Below are positions 57,398 to 64,000 of a stretch of 64,000 bases of DNA, piece by piece. The DNA lies in contig NC_019751.1 of the NCBI RefSeq assembly GCF_000317435.1, positions 4,340,001-4,404,000 of the forward strand, given 5' to 3'. Source of the stretch: Calothrix sp. PCC 6303 (GTDB taxonomy: Bacteria > Cyanobacteriota > Cyanobacteriia > Cyanobacteriales > Nostocaceae). The notes under the pieces were generated by a model. It worked only from the letters and a program-made list of their open reading frames with translations. It was not told the DNA's origin and ran no database searches. Numbering within the stretch: position 1 is the first letter of the stretch; each line of letters begins with the position of its first letter. Position numbers and translations under genes: made by a program.

Positions 57398-60037
57398 CTA
57401 ATTTAAGCTCTTAATTGCTTGCAGCACCTGTTGATACCTTTCGTTATTGCCCTGCTGTTTGTATAAATCTGCGGCTTTTTGAAAATCTAAACTTGCGGCT
57501 TTTTTATCTTTTAGCTGCAACCAAGCTCCACCTCTAATCGAGTAAACATCAGGGTTTTGAGAGTTAAGACGAATTGCTTGAGTGAGATCCTTGACTGCTT
57601 CTTGATGTTTGTTCTGCAAAAAATATAATGTTCCGCGTAACTCAAAGGCTTCTCGATATTCCGGTTTGAGACGAATTGCTTCGTTCAAATCCACCACGGC
57701 ACTTTTATAATCTTTTTGTTGGAGGTGGATTGCTGCACGACTTAATATGGGTTCAGCTTTTTGTGGATTTAGGCGTATAGCTTCATTGTAATCAGTTAAT
57801 GCTCCTTGAATATCTCCTTGGGCATAGCGAATTGTAGCTCTAACTGAATAAGCAGTATCTTCGATTGCTTCTGGGTTTAAGCGAATAGCTTCATTTAAGT
57901 CTGCTAATGCTCCTTTTTGATCCTTGGTACCAAAACGAGCAATACCTCTGGCAAAATAATTCCAGGAATTAGGATATTGTTTTAAAGATTTTTCAGCTAT
58001 TTCCAAAGCTTCTGGAAACCTTTGGAGTCCAATTAGCATGATACTGCGAAATGTCTGGGCACCACTATCACCGGGATCTAATTTTGCTAGTTGTTCAAAA
58101 CATGCTAAAGCTTCTTGGTACTTGTTCAAATTAGCTAGGATCATACCTCGCCAACGCCAAGCCGTGGAAAAATTCGGTTCAATTTGGACTGATTTGTCGA
58201 AAGATTTGAGAGATTCTTGATAATTATTCTGAGTCATGTAGACAAAACCTCGCAAATACCAAGCTTGGTAAAAGTTAGGTCGCAGTTGAATGGCTTTATC
58301 GAAAGATTGAATTGATTCGCTTGTATTGGTTTTGCTGGTTGAGGTGCGTATAAGTTCCCAGCCGTAATTTACCCAATCGATCGCATCGGCATTATTTTGA
58401 GGCTTGACTGGTTGAAGCAAAGATTGGAGAATCGCGTCTGATTCTGGTTGGGTTAATGCTGGTGCTATAGTGGTTTCAACTTTTGAAGCAGATAGAATAC
58501 CTGCTGATTTTGACCAGTTGATAAAGTCGCTGATGGGTACACCCAGACTAAAGCCTAATGTAATCAAGCGATTTTTACCAGCTTGATCTTTAACTGATTC
58601 TACTTCCGATCTGCCATGAATCCCAATAACACGTCCACGAATATCTAAAATTGGTCCTCCGCTCATCCCTTGCTCTGTAAGATTGGTATAAATCATGCCA
58701 TAGCCGTAACTGGAGGAGAGGGAGTTTTTAGCTAGTATAGATGATCCTAATTGTTTGGATACGACATTTCCAGCGGTAAATTTATGTTGTAATGCTGGAT
58801 TTTTGGCTTTGGTATCTTGCCATCCAGAAACAAAGATAAATCCATCGTATCCAGTGATGTTGTAGTTGGCTAAGGTTGCGGTGCGGTAATTTTGGTCACT
58901 ATTAAATTGTAAGAGTGCTAAATCACTATCTGGTAAGCTTCTAACGTTTCTGTCGTTGACTTGGATGGGGTAGCGTTTGCCGTCGGAAGTGACTATTTCT
59001 AGCTGAGTGCGATCGCACTTTTGAGATCCGCGTATTACATGTTCGGCACTCAAAACGCTGTAAGTATTGCCCTGCTTACTTATGATCACCCCGGAACCAC
59101 TACATTGCGGCATACTGGGGACATCAATTAGTACTGTGATTTCTTTAGCAATATTACTCACATCATTGGCAATTGGTGGTAATTTGCTGGCTACTGGCGT
59201 TTTTCCTGTTGGCAAAGACTCTTTAGAGGTGTATTGAGGTGCCAACTGAGCAAATGTTTGAATCGGTATCCCCCAACTATAACGGCTCATTAAATCCTTG
59301 AGTGCTGCTGTGGGTTGGGAACCATCTTCGTATACGTAGGGATTTCCCCACAGAGGATAAGCATGGATACCGTTAATCCCAATTACCTGTCCCCGGCGAT
59401 TTAAAATTGGACCACCGCTCATTCCCTTTTCTACAGTGTTATCGTAGCCAATTTGATATCCTTCTTTGAAAGCTCGTTCCGGTACTAGCAAAACCTTCCC
59501 GCTTTTGAAGACAAAGGGGTTTTGGTTAGCTTTTTTCTCAAAAGGAAATCCGGCAGAGTAAATTGGTTCGTTAACTGTGACTGTTGATAGATTCCCTAGG
59601 GACGACACAGTATAGTTAGCATTGGTACTAAACTGGAGTAAAGCTATATCTTTACCGCGAAAGTTAACTCCTTTTAGCAATGTAGCTGGATATTTTTTGC
59701 CATCTCCTGTTTGAATTTGTGCAGCTTTGCCGGGTTCCAAAACATGCTGATTAGTGACAACAGTATATAGATATCCTGCTTTTTGTGCCTCTTTACGGAT
59801 TAAAATCCCTGAACCACCATTTTCCCCAGCGATTACCTTAACGGTAATTGCCGCTGCTAGCTGTTTGATTTGTGCTTCAGAAAGTTGAGCGCTTGCTGGT
59901 TGGGCTAAAACTTGGGGACTGGAAATTAATAATTCCCCAACTTGGAGCGGCAAAACCAACAATGTACCCATCCAAGCGGTTACAGCCAGTGTGCGATACC
60001 TAGGGTGGTGAACTACCCATGTTAGTTTTTTTCTCAT
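57398..60037 (-). CDS. Double trypsin-like protease with C-terminal TPR repeats
   Basis: About 879 residues (ATG at 60037; a TTG at 60070 is less likely). Signal peptide or anchor (about 18-45). Two tandem serine-protease domains follow: domain 1 (about 58-260) with H98 (TNQHVL), D130 (KDIALLQ) and S207 (EKGMSGGP); domain 2 (about 300-510) with H333 (SAEHVI), D372 (DSDLALLQ) and S459 (EQGMSGGP). Both triads look intact. From about 560 to 870 come roughly nine TPR repeats, the KAIQLRPNFYQAWYLRG type. Such proteins are probably periplasmic or lumenal processing factors; the substrate is unknown. Confidence 0.87.
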   Translation of the reverse strand: MRKKLTWVVHHPRYRTLAVTAWMGTLLVLPLQVGELLISSPQVLAQPASAQLSEAQIKQLAAAITVKVIAGENGGSGILIRKEAQKAGYLYTVVTNQHVLEPGKAAQIQTGDGKKYPATLLKGVNFRGKDIALLQFSTNANYTVSSLGNLSTVTVNEPIYSAGFPFEKKANQNPFVFKSGKVLLVPERAFKEGYQIGYDNTVEKGMSGGPILNRRGQVIGINGIHAYPLWGNPYVYEDGSQPTAALKDLMSRYSWGIPIQTFAQLAPQYTSKESLPTGKTPVASKLPPIANDVSNIAKEITVLIDVPSMPQCSGSGVIISKQGNTYSVLSAEHVIRGSQKCDRTQLEIVTSDGKRYPIQVNDRNVRSLPDSDLALLQFNSDQNYRTATLANYNITGYDGFIFVSGWQDTKAKNPALQHKFTAGNVVSKQLGSSILAKNSLSSSYGYGMIYTNLTEQGMSGGPILDIRGRVIGIHGRSEVESVKDQAGKNRLITLGFSLGVPISDFINWSKSAGILSASKVETTIAPALTQPESDAILQSLLQPVKPQNNADAIDWVNYGWELIRTSTSKTNTSESIQSFDKAIQLRPNFYQAWYLRGFVYMTQNNYQESLKSFDKSVQIEPNFSTAWRWRGMILANLNKYQEALACFEQLAKLDPGDSGAQTFRSIMLIGLQRFPEALEIAEKSLKQYPNSWNYFARGIARFGTKDQKGALADLNEAIRLNPEAIEDTAYSVRATIRYAQGDIQGALTDYNEAIRLNPQKAEPILSRAAIHLQQKDYKSAVVDLNEAIRLKPEYREAFELRGTLYFLQNKHQEAVKDLTQAIRLNSQNPDVYSIRGGAWLQLKDKKAASLDFQKAADLYKQQGNNERYQQVLQAIKSLN

Positions 60038-60130
60038 GTTGATTTTACCCGGTACAAGTATCTTTAGCAACGCAATTCATCAGTAGACCCCTATGCAACA
60101 GATTCGGTGATTTCAAGAAAATCAGCCCTG

Positions 60131-60157
60131 TAGAGACCTAGCAATGCTACGTCTCTA
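60131..60157. repeat. Palindrome shared with the 24.6-kb MITE
   Basis: TAGAGACCTAGCAA-TGCTACGTCTCTA: the inner palindrome of the CTAG-ended MITE at 24615-24725 with minor changes, here alone in a spacer. Confidence 0.45.
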
Positions 60158-60181
60158 AATAATTTCAAGGAAATGCCTATT

Positions 60182-60688
60182 CTATTGTCCTGATTTTCCC
60201 TTTACCAATGCACCCATATCTATGTACACCTGAGAAGAAGCATCTTCCGACTGCAAAATTGGTCCCCGTGCTTTGTAACCAATATCTCCCAAGTGTTGCA
60301 AAACTGAGCTAGCATCTTCGTGGGATTTGAGGGTAAAAAGTAACTGAGTACAGGGTCCACCATACTGACTTGCTGCACAGATAACTGCCTGACCTCTGGA
60401 AATACCAGAAGTGAGATAATTTAATATGCCTCGTTCGTAAGCAGTTTGAAATCTCGAAGAAACAGCTTGACACCGTGCTTTTGGTGTGTAATCTCCTAAT
60501 TTTTTCACCCAGGTAATCACGGGTATTTTTTCGTTATTGAAATTTTTCGCAAATGTTGTCCATACACCGTTATCACTTTCACAGAAGTAAGTTTTGGATT
60601 GAGCGGAACTGGGAAGATTTACGGCAGCGATCGCACTCAGTGAAACCATACTGGCTGTGAGTATCTGTAAAAATGATCTGGTTTTCAT
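60182..60688 (-). CDS. COP23 domain protein
   Basis: 168 residues with a Sec signal peptide (about 1-30) and the COP23 (circadian oscillating protein) domain: YFCESDNGVWTTF, KARCQAVSSRFQTAYERGILNYLTSG and CAASQYGGPCTQLLFTL with four conserved cysteines. COP23 proteins are membrane-associated and specific to cyanobacteria; function unknown. It lies between the trypsin/TPR gene and a Ser/Thr kinase, all on the minus strand, but spacers of about 100-150 bases leave the operon question open. Confidence 0.88.
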   Translation of the reverse strand: MKTRSFLQILTASMVSLSAIAAVNLPSSAQSKTYFCESDNGVWTTFAKNFNNEKIPVITWVKKLGDYTPKARCQAVSSRFQTAYERGILNYLTSGISRGQAVICAASQYGGPCTQLLFTLKSHEDASSVLQHLGDIGYKARGPILQSEDASSQVYIDMGALVKGKSGQ

Positions 60689-60789
60689 GGTAATTTACAC
60701 ACACGAATATGATATTTGCATAGATATTAAGATAAATACCATAAATTAGTATCTGAAATTACTTAAGTATTGTAAATTTTTTTTATTTT

Positions 60790-62193
60790 TTACTTAATTA
60801 TTTGGAACGAATTAATCATCTGCTTAACAGTGGGAAGAGATGCTGAATATTGATTAGGCTCGGCTGTATAAGTGAGAATATAAGCTTTTCGATCTTTGAC
60901 AGTCCAAATTTGCAACCTCTCCAGACTCATACTATCTTCTTGGAGGGTGTAAGTAACCTGATAGGCATCTATATTTGCTAATTTTTGTTGACCTTCTTGA
61001 ATAATTTTGATGTTTGGAGAAGACTGTTTAATTACATCTAGGCGAAACGGGGTAAATTGTTCTAAAGTGCTACGGTTTTCGGATAAATCTTGGACAACTA
61101 AGTTAACATTTTCCTGATACTTATCAGTATTATTTACTAACGGGGATATAAACCTAACAACATTCCCAGTAATTCGATCTGGTCTTTCTTCAGGTTGCCA
61201 TGTTTTCGGGCGTTGGATACTAATACCGTAGTTATCAATATTATATGGTTCTAGAGTGTCATCTTTTTTAAACAAGGTTCCGAGAGTCACAATACCTATT
61301 AAGGCAGTTATTCCTAAACCGATGATGATTTTTCCTAAGCTTGATTTTCGACTAGAACTTGCATCTGTGACTTTTTCCAGCGCTTGTAAAACTTCCGTTG
61401 CCGACTGATATCTTTGGCGAAAATCGTACTTCACCATTTTATCCAAAACATCTGCTAGCCTAGAACTAACCTGACCCGATTGCAGTTGTTCACGCCATAA
61501 AATTTCCCCAGTAAAACTATCCTGGGGTAATGATACTGCTACCAAACCAGTCAAAGCTTGAATTGCAATTATTCCTACAGCATAAACATCACTACAAAGT
61601 CTTGGTAATCCCTGAGTTTGTTCACTTGGCATATAACCATGCGTCCCAACTATAACCGTAAGGGGGGATGGTTGATGAATATTGATTGTTTGAGAAGTTA
61701 ATTGCTTGACTGATCCAAAATCAATCATCACTATTTGTCGATCGTGTTTGCGTCTAATTAAATTTGACGGTTTGAGGTCTCGATGGATAACACCATGCCG
61801 ATGCACAAATTCTAAAATTTTTAAGATATCTTTCAGGAGAGAAATTACTTCTTCCTCGGTAAGTTTCTTACCTGGGTTAATTTCGTGAGTAAGTTCCTCA
61901 CCGGATACAAATTCCTCAACTAGGTAAAATTGTTCATCCTCTTCAAAATGCGCGAGTAAGCGAGGAATCTGATCGTGACTCCCCAATGTATTCAGGACAA
62001 TAGCTTCATTATTAAACAAGCGTCGAGCTTCATGCAAACTATCTGGATCATCAACTTGAGGGGAAAATAACTTGACGACACATTGATCATTATTGGGTAA
62101 CTTCTTATCAATTGCCAGAAAAGTAGTACCAAAACCTCCTTGTCCCAATTTACTAATTATTTGGTACCGCCCATCAAGGATTTTACCGATCAT
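60790..62193 (-). CDS. Ser/Thr protein kinase with transmembrane span and PsbP-like domain
   Basis: 467 residues. Eukaryote-type kinase domain (about 8-275): glycine loop LGQGGFGTTF, K41 (CVVKLF), HRDLKPSN with catalytic D139, and D158 in MIDFGSV. A single membrane span (about 287-305) follows, then an extracytoplasmic domain (about 318-467) resembling PsbP/Mog1-like folds, starting NYGISIQRPKTWQPEE. All catalytic residues are present, so the kinase is probably active and may sense outside signals through the PsbP-like domain. Confidence 0.88.
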   Translation of the reverse strand: MIGKILDGRYQIISKLGQGGFGTTFLAIDKKLPNNDQCVVKLFSPQVDDPDSLHEARRLFNNEAIVLNTLGSHDQIPRLLAHFEEDEQFYLVEEFVSGEELTHEINPGKKLTEEEVISLLKDILKILEFVHRHGVIHRDLKPSNLIRRKHDRQIVMIDFGSVKQLTSQTINIHQPSPLTVIVGTHGYMPSEQTQGLPRLCSDVYAVGIIAIQALTGLVAVSLPQDSFTGEILWREQLQSGQVSSRLADVLDKMVKYDFRQRYQSATEVLQALEKVTDASSSRKSSLGKIIIGLGITALIGIVTLGTLFKKDDTLEPYNIDNYGISIQRPKTWQPEERPDRITGNVVRFISPLVNNTDKYQENVNLVVQDLSENRSTLEQFTPFRLDVIKQSSPNIKIIQEGQQKLANIDAYQVTYTLQEDSMSLERLQIWTVKDRKAYILTYTAEPNQYSASLPTVKQMINSFQIIK

Positions 62194-62300
62194 TTGACTT
62201 ACAAGGTATTCGATTCATCTGCATTTTGACATACAAATCGATCATCTTGAAGATTTAATGCTAATTATCATCTAGGTACTCTCCAACTAAACCTAGTGTT

Positions 62301-62543
62301 TCAATTCACTGACACACTCATTGAGGGTTGAACCACACCTGCATCACCCTCAAATAACACCATGTTTAAATCATCAGTAGTAAATATAAAACCCAGGGAA
62401 GCTGCAAAATCGACAATTTTAGCCTTATCCCAATTCCAAATGCCAAATAGCCCGCGTAAACAGCATTTATTACAATACTCATCGTAAATTACTTGGTCAG
62501 AGCTTAAGACATCATAAAAAGCATTAACTTGTTCCAGTGACAT
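62301..62543 (-). CDS. Nif11-family small peptide
   Basis: 80 residues starting MSLEQVNAFYDVLSSDQVIY, the typical N-terminus of Nif11-type proteins, followed by a Cys-rich break (YCNKCC) and a second helical part (KAKIVDFAASLGFIFTTDDLN). Nif11 proteins include leader peptides of ribosomal peptide precursors; this one lacks the usual GG-type cleavage site and a core-like tail, ending in QPSMSVSVN. No modification enzyme or exporter is near. It lies between two Ser/Thr kinase genes. Confidence 0.72.
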   Translation of the reverse strand: MSLEQVNAFYDVLSSDQVIYDEYCNKCCLRGLFGIWNWDKAKIVDFAASLGFIFTTDDLNMVLFEGDAGVVQPSMSVSVN

Positions 62544-62754
62544 AAAATTCTTATCTCCTACTTATTATTAAAGCTTCCTCAAAACTTCAGTACCTACTCA
62601 TCAAATTCCGGGTTGAATACTGAAAATATTTAATATCTATAAAATACGCAGAAACGTTCCGTTGGAACGTCTCCACAAACTTTAAGTTACTTTATTTACC
62701 TAAAATATACTGTAACTTTTCTTCTACTTACCTTGATTGGCTAAATCTTGACCA

Positions 62755-64000
62755 CTATAACAACCGTTTGCGAGAACTATCACAACGTTGAATCTGATCA
62801 CCAAATACCCAACCCTGGGTACCATCTAGCAACCGCACCTTAACAAAATCTCCTTTAACCTTAAGAAACAACACCTTTTCACCTTGATTGAGTTGTTTCA
62901 CAGCACCTATTTCGGTTTGTGGTTCAGGGCGTAACTTTGCTAAGAAATTACCTCCAGTAGGGGAAATCACCCGACATAGTTGTGGCTGTTGAGCGATAAA
63001 ATTTTGTTCTGAATAAGCTTTACCAGTAGAATTACCCGTTTGCAAACACACCAAACCACCAACTACACTCACCGCAGCAGCAATTCCAATCCCAGTCATC
63101 ACTGGTTTTTTAGCTGCTAAAGGTGCAATTATTGAAACCCCAGCACGCTTAATTTGTTGTGAATAAATAACTTTTTGAGGTGGTGCTGTTTTACTAACGG
63201 GTTCAGAAGGTAGCACAGTTGATAAATCGGTGATTTCTTCTGGGGGGGTATACCCAAGAGAAGATTTTTTAGATTGAATCACGCTTACCTTGAATTGCTG
63301 CTGACCTAAGCGTAAGCTACTACCAATAGCTAGAGGCATTTCCCCTGCTAAAAGTAATTGCCCATCCAAAATAGGGGGATTTTTTTCGCGTAAATTCCTT
63401 AGATAAAACTGATTTTTTTCTCGATAGAAGAAAATTTCAGCATGTAATGCCGAAACTGATGCTTCCGGAACTACAATATTACAAACTTGGGGATCCCGCC
63501 CAATTCTGATTCTGGCGGGACTTTTACTATCTTGGTTCTCAACTAGGGTAAAATCTTTGATTTCCCCCCCTTCACGCCATTGTAGGGTCAATTCATGGAT
63601 AATTTGTGGATTAGCGACTGGTGTAATTGTTGGCGCTTCTTCCAAATTACTCAAATTCTTTAGTGCTGCCAAAGCTTCCGTTGCAGTTTGGTAGCGGTCT
63701 TTAAAATGATAGTGGGTCATTTTTGTCAATACCGCAGCTAACCCCGGAGTCACGGGTGTTAGATGTTTCCAAACAATTTCCCCAGTATTGCTATCATCTG
63801 GCAATTCGCGGGGGTAAATCCCTGTAAGTGCTTGGATTCCAATCATACCTAAAGCATAGATATCGCTACTAGGACGAGGAAGTTTTCTTGTTTGTTCGGA
63901 AGGCATATAACCAGGGGTGCCAACAGTGATGGTGACACGTTTTTGTCCATGGCTAATAGCAGTTTGATTTCTTAATTGTTTGATTGCCCCAAAATCAATC
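62755..64000 (-). CDS. Ser/Thr kinase with FHA and SH3-like domains (5' end outside window)
   Basis: Partial: the frame runs off the window end, so the N-terminal half of the kinase is missing. What is seen begins at IDFGAIKQLRNQ (DFG motif) at the edge, then GTPGYMPSEQ. After the kinase C-lobe comes an FHA domain (RIRIGRDPQVCNIVVPEASVSALHAEI ...), which binds phospho-Thr. A single membrane span (PVMTGIGIAAAVSVVGGLVCL) follows, then an SH3-like extracytoplasmic domain (GGNFLAKLRPEPQTEIGAV ... GTQGWVFGDQIQ) at the end. It is the second kinase of this locus, with the Nif11-like gene between. Confidence 0.88.
   Translation of the reverse strand, partial: IDFGAIKQLRNQTAISHGQKRVTITVGTPGYMPSEQTRKLPRPSSDIYALGMIGIQALTGIYPRELPDDSNTGEIVWKHLTPVTPGLAAVLTKMTHYHFKDRYQTATEALAALKNLSNLEEAPTITPVANPQIIHELTLQWREGGEIKDFTLVENQDSKSPARIRIGRDPQVCNIVVPEASVSALHAEIFFYREKNQFYLRNLREKNPPILDGQLLLAGEMPLAIGSSLRLGQQQFKVSVIQSKKSSLGYTPPEEITDLSTVLPSEPVSKTAPPQKVIYSQQIKRAGVSIIAPLAAKKPVMTGIGIAAAVSVVGGLVCLQTGNSTGKAYSEQNFIAQQPQLCRVISPTGGNFLAKLRPEPQTEIGAVKQLNQGEKVLFLKVKGDFVKVRLLDGTQGWVFGDQIQRCDSSRKRLL

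Overview
This 64 kb window is chromosomal DNA of a cyanobacterium, most likely a filamentous one of the Nostocales type. The evidence is the very frequent HIP1 octamer (GCGATCGC) inside and between genes, plus lineage-typical genes: the RuBisCO assembly factor raf1, a flavodoxin gene followed by a CP43-like chlorophyll antenna gene, a COP23 protein, a Nif11-family peptide, and several very large multidomain histidine kinases and Ser/Thr kinases. Small dispersed repeats, palindromes and IS200/IS605-type debris are frequent, as in Calothrix, Rivularia and Nostoc relatives. The species cannot be fixed from sequence reading alone.

Layout. 0-6.3 kb: a WecG/TagA-type glycosyltransferase, a C-type-lectin plus six-repeat extracellular protein, and a large cell-wall amidase divergent from pyrG. 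6.3-9.5 kb: pyrG, a small protein made of two tandem copies of an unknown domain, and a ROK sugar kinase. 9.5-15 kb: a cell-surface block with a tiny exported protein, two related secreted beta-rich proteins bracketed by the same palindrome, and a 1250-residue DUF4347/RTX adhesin-like protein. 15-26 kb: an FAD oxidoreductase, a short amidase that has lost a zinc ligand, murF, trmJ, a beta-lactamase-fold protein, aroA and raf1, with a small MITE. 26-35 kb: decayed IS200/IS605 material and a small ribbon-helix-helix gene, a REC-GAF regulator, a three-gene signalling operon (PhnD-like lipoprotein, hybrid kinase, REC-kinase), a Uma2 nuclease-like gene and a complete tnpB element. 35-45 kb: mostly housekeeping (BASS transporter, trmFO, a GTPase, tpiA, folP, cobA-sirB, yjbQ) and two membrane proteins of unknown role. 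45-48 kb: DUF362 protein, flavodoxin and the CP43-like antenna protein, a likely iron-stress locus. 48-54 kb: a 1331-residue CBS-GAF hybrid kinase translationally coupled to a REC-kinase, with arfB downstream. 54-64 kb: a PhzF protein, a DUF4332 protein, a TetR regulator, a BON lipoprotein, tRNA-Pro(CGG), a tandem-trypsin/TPR protein, COP23, and two Ser/Thr kinases flanking a Nif11-like gene; the last kinase runs off the window.

Three themes stand out: cell surface and wall (lectin, adhesin, fimbrial-like pair, two amidases, murF, penicillin-binding fold), phosphorelay and Ser/Thr signalling (five His-kinase or receiver proteins and two Ser/Thr kinases), and small mobile DNA. Two MITEs of one family (44.6 and 56.0 kb) both still have visible target duplications. 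No CRISPR array, prophage or secondary-metabolite cluster was seen. Protein identities come from motif recognition, not database searches.
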